Below, piece after piece: positions 25,901 through 34,378 of a stretch of DNA of 35,405 nucleotides; position 1 is the stretch's first letter, and every line of letters begins with the position of its first letter. Origin of the DNA: CAUPWF01 sp036656795 (GTDB taxonomy: Bacteria; Bacillota; Clostridia; Lachnospirales; Lachnospiraceae). The stretch spans positions 1 to 35,405 of the forward strand of contig JAVXHR010000019.1 in the NCBI GenBank assembly GCA_036656795.1, written 5' to 3'. The position numbers were made by a program, and so were the translations under genes. The notes under the pieces were generated by a model. That model saw only the letters and a program-made list of their open reading frames with translations, was not told the DNA's origin and searched no databases.

Positions 25901-26755
25901 ATGTTTAATATTTTTGGATGTCCTATACATGTTGGCGTTGGTGTTAAAGGACTTACGTACAGTTTAGATTATCTTAAAAGCCATTATAAGAATCTAGATA
26001 TCGATGTGATTCCGGAAGTGATTCTTCCTGAAGAAGCTCTACCAAACTTAAAGAATCTGAATAGCGTAATTGCTACTTGTAACAGTATTGCGATGCACCA
26101 AGCTAATGTTCTTAAAAAAGGAGAATTACCACTTTTAATAGCCGGAGACCATAGTTCTGTCATGGGTTCTGTCTCTGCATCAAGTGTAGCGTACAAAAAC
26201 CTTGGTATGATTTACGTAGATGCACACCCGGATATTAATACAGATGCAACCACTGTATCTGGCAATATTCACGGCATGCCTGTTGCTGCACTGCTTGGTA
26301 TGGGTGAAGAAAAATTGACTAAGTTCCTTACAGAAGACGTGAAGCTAGACGCCAAGAATATTGTGATGATCGGACTTCGGGATATTGATCCACCGGAAGC
26401 TGTATTTTTAGAAAAGCTAAACATCAAATATTATACTTATGACATGGTTGTAGCAAAAGGACTTGATGAGTGCCTTGCTGAAAGTGTAGCATATCTGTCA
26501 CATCTTGACGCTGTACATATTAGTTTTGATATTGATTCTATGAATCCCGAATTAATGCCTGGGGTATCTGTTCCTGTAAAAAGTGGATTAACAATTGAAG
26601 AAACTTACACTTTGTTTGATACGTTTCTCTCAGAATTACCAATTGTTTCTTTAGATATTGTAGAATTCAATGTAGATTATGATATTGATAATAAAACATC
26701 CGATTTTGTATCAGACCTTGTGTCATTTATTACAACACATAAAAAATATCAATAA
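25901..26755 (+). CDS. Arginase-family ureohydrolase, probable arginase
   Basis: Predicted dimanganese hydrolase that splits arginine to ornithine and urea. The 284-residue protein has the metal ligands of the family: GDHS (His84), DAHPD (Asp107, His109, Asp111) and SFDID (Asp210, Asp212). The arginase-type substrate residues in the DINT...SGNIHG block are kept (Asn113, Ser120, His124), which favours arginase over agmatinase or formiminoglutamase. One oddity is NP where most members have DP after the last metal pair (SMNPELMPG). A longer reading frame opens at 25808, but the promoter -10 lies inside it and GGAGG (25891-25895) precedes the ATG at 25901. It is the only plus-strand gene, with its own promoter and terminator. 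The arginase call over other ureohydrolases is probable, not certain. Confidence 0.88.
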   Translation: MFNIFGCPIHVGVGVKGLTYSLDYLKSHYKNLDIDVIPEVILPEEALPNLKNLNSVIATCNSIAMHQANVLKKGELPLLIAGDHSSVMGSVSASSVAYKNLGMIYVDAHPDINTDATTVSGNIHGMPVAALLGMGEEKLTKFLTEDVKLDAKNIVMIGLRDIDPPEAVFLEKLNIKYYTYDMVVAKGLDECLAESVAYLSHLDAVHISFDIDSMNPELMPGVSVPVKSGLTIEETYTLFDTFLSELPIVSLDIVEFNVDYDIDNKTSDFVSDLVSFITTHKKYQ

Positions 26756-26773
26756 AATACTCTTTGCCTTTAT

Positions 26774-26830
26774 AAAATCCACCTTTTAATTTGTAATTTA
26801 CAGTATGCTACAAATTAAAAGGTGGATTTT
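26774..26830. terminator. Bidirectional terminator between arginase and the second murE-like gene
   Basis: A perfect 22-bp inverted repeat (arms 26774-26795 and 26809-26830) with a 13-base loop. The arms begin or end in runs of A or T on both sides, and TTTTTATTTTT follows on the plus strand. It lies 18 bases after the arginase stop and 43 bases past the stop of the convergent minus-strand gene, so it can end both transcripts. Confidence 0.9.
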
Positions 26831-26873
26831 TATTTTTCAATAACATTTCACGCTAAAATATATCATATATAAA

Positions 26874-28400
26874 TCAGAAATGTGTTCTGTCATATTCTTC
26901 CAGATATTTCTTTACATAATTCACATCCGATGGGCAGTCTACGTATTCGCATCCATATTTTTGACGTGTCTCATTTCCCTTTCCTGTAATCAAAATAATT
27001 GTTTTATCCTCTGCATCATCAATTGCGGCTTTAATTGCTTCCCCACGGTCTTCTATCATTTCATAAGGGCAATCCTGCGCTTTTACATATTGTGCAATCT
27101 CTTTGGAAATATCTTCTACCGGTTCATATCCCGGATCTTCTGCTGTAAGATATACCTTTTTAGAATATTTCCCCGCAATGGTTCCCAAATCTCGTCGTCT
27201 GATAAATGCCTTTTTGCCCGGACAGCCAAAGACAGGGATAATATCATACTCCGGATATTCTTCCATTGTAGACGCAAATAATTTTTCAAAGCTCAACTTA
27301 TTATGTGCATAATCTACAATGGAAATTACTTTCTGGTCCTTACTTGCATATAATTCCATTCGTCCACTAGAACGTGCTCTATACAGTCCTGTGTACATAT
27401 ATTCTACCGGAATCTCCAAAACTGTCGCTGCTGCAATTACCCCAAGTGCATTCTCCACATTAAATAATCCCGGCATGGTAAGCTTAAATTCTTGTTCAAA
27501 TTGCTCACAACTCACACAGAAAATTGTCTCATTCTCTTCTTTGTGAATCTTTGATGCATAAAAATCAGCATTCTTATTCTTTGTACTAATAGTATACACT
27601 TTCTCTGCTGCTTTTGCAGCCTCTGCCACACGCTCTGCATAGTCGCAGTCCATGTTATAAATGGCCACTTTTGTCTTTTCAAACATACGCAGTTTTGATG
27701 TTATATAATCCTCAAAATCTACATGTTCAATGGGGCTGATATGATCTTCTGACACATTTAGGAATACTGCTACATCAAATCGCATCTGATCTACACGATG
27801 ATATTTTAACGCCTGACTAGACACTTCCATCTCTGCAAACTCAATTCCACTGTTCACCGCATTTCTAAAATAGCCTTGTAATTCAACTGCTTCCGGTGTT
27901 GTAATATGTGATTCCGTGGTGGTAATCCCGTCGTAGATATCAATAGATGAGATAATTGCACTTTCTTTTTTTCCATTGGCTTCCATATAATCATCTACAA
28001 TTGCTTTCATGTAATAAGCAGATGTGGATTTTCCTTTTGTTCCACCAATCCCAATCACTGTTAGGTCTTCCCACGCAGAGTTATAAAACTTATCTGCAAT
28101 AAACGGCATGGCCTTTCGTATATCTGTGACCAAAAGATATGGCACCTCTTCTTCTAACGCATATCTAGTCTCACTGATATAACATACTGCTCCTTTTTTT
28201 ACCGCATCTTGCAGGTATTGTTCTTTAAATGCAGCACCTTTACATATAAACAGTGTATCTTCCTTTACAAGATTCGAATCATAGGTTAAGGTTGAGACCA
28301 CCATTTCTTCTTGACCATATAATTGACATTCTTTTAAGAGCCCTTGTTCCTGTAACAATGAAGCATACACTTTCATTGCATAATTTATCATCTGTGCCAT
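26874..28400 (-). CDS. MurE-like Mur ligase paralogue of unknown amino-acid specificity
   Basis: ATP-dependent amide ligase of the Mur family, 508 residues. It has an N-terminal UDP-sugar domain (TYDSNLVKEDTLFIC), the ATP loop GTKGKST (120-126), TTPEAVELQGYF, the substrate block EMEVSSQALKYHRV, NVSEDHISPIEHV, and a C-terminal domain with VDYAHNKLSFEKLF and GKGNETRQKYG. At the site where the main MurE has DNPR, this protein has EDPG (421-424). The preceding loop CPGKKAFIRRRDLG differs from the usual CGGxRxRGKRxxMG. The third-position amino acid is therefore unlikely to be meso-diaminopimelate; lysine, another diamino acid or a non-peptidoglycan substrate are all possible. It is the last gene of a three-gene operon with a racemase and an ATP-grasp ligase. 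Start by AAAGGAGA at 28400. Confidence 0.85.
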   Translation of the reverse strand: MAQMINYAMKVYASLLQEQGLLKECQLYGQEEMVVSTLTYDSNLVKEDTLFICKGAAFKEQYLQDAVKKGAVCYISETRYALEEEVPYLLVTDIRKAMPFIADKFYNSAWEDLTVIGIGGTKGKSTSAYYMKAIVDDYMEANGKKESAIISSIDIYDGITTTESHITTPEAVELQGYFRNAVNSGIEFAEMEVSSQALKYHRVDQMRFDVAVFLNVSEDHISPIEHVDFEDYITSKLRMFEKTKVAIYNMDCDYAERVAEAAKAAEKVYTISTKNKNADFYASKIHKEENETIFCVSCEQFEQEFKLTMPGLFNVENALGVIAAATVLEIPVEYMYTGLYRARSSGRMELYASKDQKVISIVDYAHNKLSFEKLFASTMEEYPEYDIIPVFGCPGKKAFIRRRDLGTIAGKYSKKVYLTAEDPGYEPVEDISKEIAQYVKAQDCPYEMIEDRGEAIKAAIDDAEDKTIILITGKGNETRQKYGCEYVDCPSDVNYVKKYLEEYDRTHF

Positions 28401-28453
28401 TTTTAGTTCTCCTTTATGATGAAATCGTTATGATTGATTCCTTTAGTTATCTG

Positions 28454-29170
28454 CTATTGATAAGATGCGCCTGAACGTTCAATAGACTCTTTTACAAGTA
28501 CATCCATTGCGTCAAGACAAATGTCCGGAATCTCATAATCTTCTTTAAATACTGATATCTCTGTGCATGCTAAAATCACCACATCACATCCATTGGCTTT
28601 TAATTCATTGAATACACGTATGAATTTATCAAGACTTCCTTTTTTTCCACTTTTTATCTCCTCATATATCAAGGACATTACGTCCTCTTGTCGTTCTTTT
28701 GATGGTACTACCGGAACAATGCCCATCTTTTCACATTCTCTATGATAAGTTCCCGCACGTATGGTGCCATCGGTTCCCATAATCCCAATCTTCTTCACAT
28801 GTTCATAGCGATTTACCGCATACAAAATACTTTGTTGAATCATGTTGATAATCGGAACTTTCACAGCTTCCTGAATCTTGTCGTAATAATAGTGTGAAGT
28901 ATTACATGGAATTGCAATATGAGATGCCCCTAACTTCTCCAATGTTTTTGCATCTTCTGTTAAAGTCTCTATTAATACTTTGTCTTCCCCTGTTACAATC
29001 GCTTTCGTACGATCCGGCATTGTAGCATGACTTAAGATTATCATATCTATATGGTCTTGATCACAGGCAGCCTGGGTGTGTTCAATAACTTTCTCATAAT
29101 AATAACTGGTGGCTTCCGGACCCATGCCACCAATAACCCCTAATTTCTTTAACTTCGTTTTTTCACTCAT
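28454..29170 (-). CDS. Aspartate/glutamate-family amino-acid racemase
   Basis: PLP-independent two-cysteine racemase, 238 residues. It starts with the family signature LGVIGGMGPEATSYYY and has PDRT at residues 52-55. Both catalytic cysteines are present: Cys89 in IPCNTSHYY and Cys202 in ILACTEIS. The Asp racemase subfamily is favoured by the GGMGPEAT and PDRT patterns over glutamate racemase (MurI), but specificity cannot be fixed from sequence alone. GAGGA precedes the ATG. The gene starts 13 bases after the ATP-grasp gene and 53 bases before the MurE-like gene, so all three are probably one mRNA. In this setting it most likely supplies D-Asp to the ligase next to it (inference). Confidence 0.88.
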   Translation of the reverse strand: MSEKTKLKKLGVIGGMGPEATSYYYEKVIEHTQAACDQDHIDMIILSHATMPDRTKAIVTGEDKVLIETLTEDAKTLEKLGASHIAIPCNTSHYYYDKIQEAVKVPIINMIQQSILYAVNRYEHVKKIGIMGTDGTIRAGTYHRECEKMGIVPVVPSKERQEDVMSLIYEEIKSGKKGSLDKFIRVFNELKANGCDVVILACTEISVFKEDYEIPDICLDAMDVLVKESIERSGASYQ

Positions 29171-29183
29171 ACGAATTCCTCAA

Positions 29184-30395
29184 TCAACTATAATATTTTT
29201 TAAACTTTACAAAGTGGCTCATGTGGGTTCTAAACATTGCGTAAAAACGTTTTGGTGATAAATCCCCTTTTAAGAATACCGGATTGACCATCTTCTTTTC
29301 ACGAATCAGTTGTCGCATGGTTGCTTTTGATGTCTCATCTTTTACATATTTAAATGCAACAGCCTTTGGAAGCACCATCCACAGATGCTTTTTTCTCGCC
29401 ATTTCAAACTCTAATTCTTTTCCACCTATATACTCTTCTACTACATATTTCGCTACATTAAATCCGGATCCCGTAACGTAATAGTTACTGCGTCCCTGAC
29501 GCGTATTAATCTCGAAGAATTTATATTTACCATCTCTTGTATCATATTTGATATCAAAATTTGAAAACCCAATATAATGTAAATCTTCCAATAAGCGTTT
29601 CACTTTTTTCATTAATTCCGGATTTGGTTCTGTAATAATAAGTGCATGATTTCCCAATCCATGTGGTGTATGTTCCTCCAGAAGAACATGGCCCAGACAC
29701 ATCATCTTGACTTTTCCGTGTTGGTCTGAATAAGACGTCAGTACATACATGAATTCATCATTGCCAGGAATCATATCTTGTATAATCAATGCATCCTCAT
29801 ACCCTGCATCATATATCTGTTGAATGACACGATTTAATTCTTCCCTGCTATCTAAGATATATACTTTATTCTGAGTTGGAAAAGGGTGTTCCCAATATTC
29901 CACCCCGTTTGATGGCTTTAAGATAACTGGATATTGAAACTCACACGTAAACTCAGTCCCCATCTCTTTTGTGTGTACCAGTGTTCCCGGATAATCAATT
30001 CCATGTTTTTCACATAACTCGTAGAATGTATTCTTTTGTTGTAAATTATCCATTAATTCAAAATCAATATATGGTGCAATGATATTGTGTCTCAATTCTT
30101 TTTTATGTTTGCTGATTAGCGCAACATAACTATCCCCACAACCAATTAATATTATTTTCTTATCTCCATGCTTTTGCGCAAAAGTATTTACCGTTTCCAA
30201 AAAACAATCATCTGTATCAATCTTTGGATTTGCTATATATTCAATTATTCTGCTATTGTAACTTGGACCTGTTGGGTATTTTCCGAAGATATGGGATCTG
30301 ACATTGTATTGCTCATAAAATGCACGTGCAACACTATAGGTATTGATATCCCCTCCAAGTAAAACAGGAATAAATTCTCTCTCTTTGAACTTCAT
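29184..30395 (-). CDS. ATP-grasp carboxylate-amine ligase, D-aspartate ligase-like
   Basis: ATP-dependent ligase, 403 residues, no membrane segment. An N-terminal nucleotide-like fold (IPVLLGGDINTYSVARAF) is followed by the ATP-grasp domain. This has the lysine-bearing strand YPVILKPSNGVEYW, the LIIQDMIPG strand, and the metal-binding Glu295-x-Asn297 in FFEINTRQGRSNYYVTG. Size and layout resemble the D-aspartate ligase Aslfm of Enterococcus faecium, which adds D-Asp to the lysine side chain of UDP-MurNAc-pentapeptide and is encoded beside a racemase. Similarity to that enzyme is from memory of its size and context, so the substrate is inference. A GTG at 30413 is in frame, but TCCCC at 30401-30405 (GGGGA on the minus strand) supports the ATG at 30395. 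First gene behind a perfect promoter. Confidence 0.75.
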   Translation of the reverse strand: MKFKEREFIPVLLGGDINTYSVARAFYEQYNVRSHIFGKYPTGPSYNSRIIEYIANPKIDTDDCFLETVNTFAQKHGDKKIILIGCGDSYVALISKHKKELRHNIIAPYIDFELMDNLQQKNTFYELCEKHGIDYPGTLVHTKEMGTEFTCEFQYPVILKPSNGVEYWEHPFPTQNKVYILDSREELNRVIQQIYDAGYEDALIIQDMIPGNDEFMYVLTSYSDQHGKVKMMCLGHVLLEEHTPHGLGNHALIITEPNPELMKKVKRLLEDLHYIGFSNFDIKYDTRDGKYKFFEINTRQGRSNYYVTGSGFNVAKYVVEEYIGGKELEFEMARKKHLWMVLPKAVAFKYVKDETSKATMRQLIREKKMVNPVFLKGDLSPKRFYAMFRTHMSHFVKFKKYYS

Positions 30396-30429
30396 AACGT
30401 TCCCCTTTCTCACATGTTTACATCGTTTA

Positions 30430-30458
30430 ATTATACCCTACCAAGAATCAAGTGTCAA
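30430..30458 (-). promoter_or_regulatory. Perfect consensus promoter of the ATP-grasp/racemase/MurE-like operon
   Basis: On the minus strand: -35 TTGACA (30453-30458), a 17-bp spacer, and -10 TATAAT (30430-30435). All twelve bases match sigma-A consensus. It lies 34 bases before the ATP-grasp start and just after the dinB stop. The operon is therefore independently and probably strongly transcribed. Confidence 0.9.
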
Positions 30459-30468
30459 ACAACAAGCC

Positions 30469-30489
30469 CACTCTTTTATTTTAAGAGTG
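30469..30489 (-). terminator. Weak hairpin spanning the dinB stop codon
   Basis: Arms CACTCTT (30469-30475) and AAGAGTG (30483-30489) with a 7-base loop that contains the dinB stop codon. After the stem the minus strand reads GGGCTTGTTGTTT, not a clean T-run. It may be a weak terminator or an mRNA end-stabilising hairpin. Confidence 0.35.
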
Positions 30490-31672
30490 TGCCACGTGTA
30501 ATTGCTTGTGCTCCATATTTATTGCGTATCTCATCCATCGCTTTATCCACTTTCTTATGTTTCTCATCTCTTGGTTCTTTGAGTTCCATATCAAAGATAC
30601 TTAATTGTTCCGGCTCCATATCACCTATCAGCTTTGATGTGCGTATTCCCAATAGCCGAATGGGTTCTCCTATCCATAATTCTTCAAACAATTCACAAGC
30701 CACCTTGTAGACTTCCTCATTTGTATTGGTAGGTTTTAAGAACTGTCGTTGATGAGACGCTACCTGAAAGGTATGATATTTGACCTCTACGCTAATCATA
30801 TTAGCCTTTTGATTCCCATTGCGCAGCCTCCCCGAGACACTTTCAGCCAAACCCAAAAGCACTTCTTTTGCCGCTTCTATCGTACTAATATCTTTGGGTA
30901 ACGTAGTCGAATTACCAATTCCTTTCGCGCGCATTGGTTCTGTTTGCACTTTTTTACTGTCAATGCCATTGGCATATTCCCATAGGACTTTTCCATGACT
31001 TTTTAAATGTAACGAAAGGATTGCAGGATCTGCTTGTGCTAATTCTCCAATTGTCTTGATTTCTAATTTATGCAATACTTCCACACTGGAACGCCCCGCC
31101 ATATAAAGTTCCGATACAGGCATGGGCCACATCTTTTCTTCTATCTCTTCCGGAAATAATGTGTGTACACGATTTGGTTTTTCAAAATCAGAAGCCATCT
31201 TGGCCAATAATTTGTTCGATGATATCCCTATATTAACTGTAAACCCAAACTTTTTAAAGATAGCCTCTTTGATATCTGTTGCAGCCTCTATTGCAGATGG
31301 ATAGGCATGGGCAATCCCTGTAAACTCCATATAACATTCATCTACGCTGACTTGTTCTACATCTGGTGTATATGTACGTAGAAATTTCATTAATCTTTTA
31401 CTTTGTTCTTGATACATCTTATGATTTGGTGGTACCATCACAAGATTGGAACACTTACGAAAGGCATTCGCCACCGGTTCCCCAGTATGAATGCCATATT
31501 TTTTCGCAGAAATCGATTTAGCCAATACAACACCATGGCGCGCCTCTTGATCCCCGCCTATAATGGCAGGAATCTCGCGCAAATCTACTTCTACTCCATT
31601 CTTCAATTGTTCTACCGCTGTCCAACTTAAAAATGCTGAGTTTACATCAATGTGAAATATAATAGATGTCAT
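30476..31672 (-). CDS. dinB: Y-family DNA polymerase (Pol IV-like)
   Basis: Error-prone translesion polymerase, 398 residues. The catalytic carboxylates are visible: Asp9 in HIDVNSAF and Asp111-Glu112 in SVDECYMEF (more often SIDEAYLD). The palm/fingers/thumb layout is complete, and the helix-hairpin-helix region follows (about 170-215). A probable beta-clamp-binding motif QLSIF lies near the C-terminus. It starts 5 bases after the clpB stop, with AAAGGA as ribosome site, so it is probably read from the heat-shock promoter of clpB as well. The small-residue change at the ECYM motif is seen in other Clostridia members; I see no sign of decay. Confidence 0.93.
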   Translation of the reverse strand: MTSIIFHIDVNSAFLSWTAVEQLKNGVEVDLREIPAIIGGDQEARHGVVLAKSISAKKYGIHTGEPVANAFRKCSNLVMVPPNHKMYQEQSKRLMKFLRTYTPDVEQVSVDECYMEFTGIAHAYPSAIEAATDIKEAIFKKFGFTVNIGISSNKLLAKMASDFEKPNRVHTLFPEEIEEKMWPMPVSELYMAGRSSVEVLHKLEIKTIGELAQADPAILSLHLKSHGKVLWEYANGIDSKKVQTEPMRAKGIGNSTTLPKDISTIEAAKEVLLGLAESVSGRLRNGNQKANMISVEVKYHTFQVASHQRQFLKPTNTNEEVYKVACELFEELWIGEPIRLLGIRTSKLIGDMEPEQLSIFDMELKEPRDEKHKKVDKAMDEIRNKYGAQAITRGTLLK

Positions 31673-31677
31673 GGTCT

Positions 31678-34281
31678 TTATCCTTTATTCTTAATGCTCG
31701 ACTTTAACTTTTTATCTGTATCACCTTGGTTCTCATCTATTAAAATCGTATCACCACTTCCCACATCTCCCGCTAATATCATCTTTGCAGCTAATGTTTC
31801 AACATGTTTCTGCAGATATCTTTTGAGTGGTCTTGCGCCATAGATTGGATTGTATCCATTCTCTACTACATGATGTTTCGCCGTATCCGTCAATTCAATG
31901 GTCAATTCTTTTTCAATGAGACGTTGATTAATATCTGTTACCAACAAGTCAATGATGGCATAAATATTCTCTTTCGTCAACGGTTTAAACATAATTATCT
32001 CATCTAGTCGGTTCAAGAATTCTGGTCTGAAATGTCCTTGCAATTCCTGCATAACCAGTGCTTCTTTTTCTTCTTCAATATGACCATCCGCATCAATTCC
32101 CTCTAACAGATAGGACGATCCTATATTAGATGTCATGATAAGAATGGTGTTTTTAAAATCTACCGTCCGTCCCTGAGAATCTGTAATACGTCCATCATCT
32201 AACACTTGAAGCAATACATTAAATACATCCGGATGTGCTTTTTCCACTTCATCAAATAATACCACCGAATATGGTTTTCTTCGCACTGCTTCTGTCAGCT
32301 GACCACCCTCATCATAGCCTACATATCCAGGAGGTGCTCCTATCAGACGTGAAACCGAATATTTCTCCATATATTCGCTCATGTCAATTCGAACCATATT
32401 GCTCTCATTATCAAACAAATCTTCCGCCAACGCTTTGGCTAGTTCTGTCTTTCCTACTCCTGTTGGTCCCAAGAACAAGAAAGAACCTATTGGTTTTGTA
32501 GGGTCTTTGATCCCTGCTTTTGAACGTATGATTGCTTCTGTTACTTTCGTAACCCCTTCTTCTTGCCCAATAACTCTTTTATGCAATGCATCACCTAATT
32601 GTAATGTTTTATGACGTTCACTTTCATTTAACTTGGAAACCGGTATTCCAGTCCATCTTGAGATGATTTTGGCTATTTCTTCTTCCGTAACATTTTCATG
32701 TACCAGCATGAGTCCTTTTTCTTTTACTTTTACTTCTTCCTGTTCTAATTGTTGTTCTAATTTAGGAAGCGTTCCATATTGCAATTCTGCCGCTTTTTCT
32801 AAGTCATAAGAACGTTGTGCTTTTTGTATTTCTCGATTCACTTGCTCGATTTCTTCTCGTATCTTTTGTACTCGTTCTATGGAAGATTTTTCATTATCCC
32901 ACTGTGCTTTTTGACCCGAGAATGTTTCCCTTAAATCTGCAAGTTCTTTTTGTAAACTAGACAATCTGTCTTTGCTTAATCTATCATCTTCTTTTTTTAG
33001 CGCTGCTTCTTCTATCTCCAATTGCATTATTCGTCTTTGTAACTCATCTAATTCCATTGGCATAGAATCCAATTCTGTCTTTATTAATGCACATGCTTCA
33101 TCTACCAAGTCAATTGCCTTATCTGGCAGAAAGCGATCTGAGATATAACGATGGGATAGGGTTGCAGCAGCAACTAAGGCACTATCCGTAATTTTAACCC
33201 CATGGAATACTTCATATCGTTCTTTTAATCCACGAAGAATTGAAATCGCATCTTCTACACTTGGTTCATCTATCATTACCGGTTGGAATCTACGTTCCAG
33301 TGCTGCATCTTTTTCAATATATTGACGGTATTCATCTAATGTGGTTGCCCCTATACAATGAAGTTCCCCTCGTGCTAGCATAGGTTTCAACATATTGCCG
33401 GCATCCATTGCTCCATCGGTCTTTCCAGCGCCTACAATCAGATGTAACTCGTCTATAAATAAGATAATATGTCCCTCACTACTTTTCACTTCCTCAAGAA
33501 CGGCTTTTAATCGTTCTTCAAATTCACCTCGATACTTTGCACCAGCAACTAGCGCTCCCATATCAAGGGCAAAGACTTGTTTGTCCTTGAGTCCTTCCGG
33601 TACATCTCCCCTTACAATACGTTGAGCCAATCCCTCTACTGCCGCAGTCTTTCCAACTCCCGGTTCTCCAATCAACACCGGATTATTCTTGGTCTTACGA
33701 GATAAGATTCTAATCACATTGCGAATCTCCGCATCTCTTCCTATAACTGGGTCCAGCTTTTGTTCTCTTGCACGTTCTACTAAATCAATCCCATATTTGC
33801 TCAATGTGTCATATGTGACCTCCGGATTATCACTGGTGACTCTTTGGTTTCCACGAACACCCGATAATGCCTGCAAGAAATCATCTTTTTTAATTGCAAA
33901 TTCTTTGAATATAATTTTAATTTCTTTATTTGGATGCTTCAATAAAGATAGAAAGATATGTTCCACTGAAACATATTCATCTCCCATTTGTTTTGCTTCA
34001 TCTTCAGCACTTAACAGCACTTTGTTTAAGTCCTGCCCAATATAAGGCTGTCCCCCCTGTACTTTGGTTCGCTTTCGCAATGCCTCTTCTACACGATTCT
34101 TAAATTGTGTTTTGCCAATCCCCATCTTTTCTAATAATTTTTCGATCAAACTATCTTCTTGCATAATTAATGCATACAAAAGATGTTCCTGTTCTATCTC
34201 TTGATTACCATATTCATATGCATATTTTTCACAATTTTGTACTGCTTGTATTGAATTCTGGGTAAATTTATTGATATTCAT
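31678..34281 (-). CDS. clpB: Disaggregase chaperone ClpB
   Basis: Hexameric AAA+ unfoldase that dissolves protein aggregates together with DnaK. The 867-residue protein has the Clp N-domain (about 1-145) and AAA1 with Walker A GEPGVGKTA (about 206) and Walker B ILFIDELH. A long coiled-coil M-domain (about 405-525) distinguishes ClpB from ClpA and most ClpC. AAA2 has GPTGVGKTEL (about 605) and VVLFDEVEKAHPD. There is no ClpP-docking tripeptide that I can identify. A GTG at 34302 is in frame, but the AAGGAGG at 34290-34296 selects the ATG at 34281. Transcription starts at a promoter overlapping a CIRCE element, so HrcA control is likely. Confidence 0.97.
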   Translation of the reverse strand: MNINKFTQNSIQAVQNCEKYAYEYGNQEIEQEHLLYALIMQEDSLIEKLLEKMGIGKTQFKNRVEEALRKRTKVQGGQPYIGQDLNKVLLSAEDEAKQMGDEYVSVEHIFLSLLKHPNKEIKIIFKEFAIKKDDFLQALSGVRGNQRVTSDNPEVTYDTLSKYGIDLVERAREQKLDPVIGRDAEIRNVIRILSRKTKNNPVLIGEPGVGKTAAVEGLAQRIVRGDVPEGLKDKQVFALDMGALVAGAKYRGEFEERLKAVLEEVKSSEGHIILFIDELHLIVGAGKTDGAMDAGNMLKPMLARGELHCIGATTLDEYRQYIEKDAALERRFQPVMIDEPSVEDAISILRGLKERYEVFHGVKITDSALVAAATLSHRYISDRFLPDKAIDLVDEACALIKTELDSMPMELDELQRRIMQLEIEEAALKKEDDRLSKDRLSSLQKELADLRETFSGQKAQWDNEKSSIERVQKIREEIEQVNREIQKAQRSYDLEKAAELQYGTLPKLEQQLEQEEVKVKEKGLMLVHENVTEEEIAKIISRWTGIPVSKLNESERHKTLQLGDALHKRVIGQEEGVTKVTEAIIRSKAGIKDPTKPIGSFLFLGPTGVGKTELAKALAEDLFDNESNMVRIDMSEYMEKYSVSRLIGAPPGYVGYDEGGQLTEAVRRKPYSVVLFDEVEKAHPDVFNVLLQVLDDGRITDSQGRTVDFKNTILIMTSNIGSSYLLEGIDADGHIEEEKEALVMQELQGHFRPEFLNRLDEIIMFKPLTKENIYAIIDLLVTDINQRLIEKELTIELTDTAKHHVVENGYNPIYGARPLKRYLQKHVETLAAKMILAGDVGSGDTILIDENQGDTDKKLKSSIKNKG

Positions 34282-34326
34282 AGTATTATCCTCCTTATTC
34301 ACTGTGCGTTCAGTTGTTCTATAACT

Positions 34327-34355
34327 AATATAACACCACGAATTGGCACTGTCAA
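34327..34355 (-). promoter_or_regulatory. Promoter of clpB-dinB
   Basis: On the minus strand: -35 TTGACA (34350-34355, perfect), a 17-bp spacer, and -10 TATATT (34327-34332, five of six). The -35 box overlaps the CIRCE operator. Confidence 0.85.
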
Positions 34356-34369
34356 GAGGAGAGTGCTAA
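34343..34369. promoter_or_regulatory. CIRCE element (HrcA operator) of clpB
   Basis: Read on the minus strand: TTAGCACTC, nine bases, then CAGTGCCAA. The consensus is TTAGCACTC-N9-GAGTGCTAA, so one arm is perfect and the other matches seven of nine. It covers the -35 box of the clpB promoter. HrcA binding would block transcription until heat shock. Confidence 0.85.
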
Positions 34370-34378
34370 AATTATCTG

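Noticed and set aside
34282..34378. CtsR operator upstream of clpB
   Set aside because: No tandem GGTCAAA-type heptads are visible; the CIRCE element explains the regulation better.
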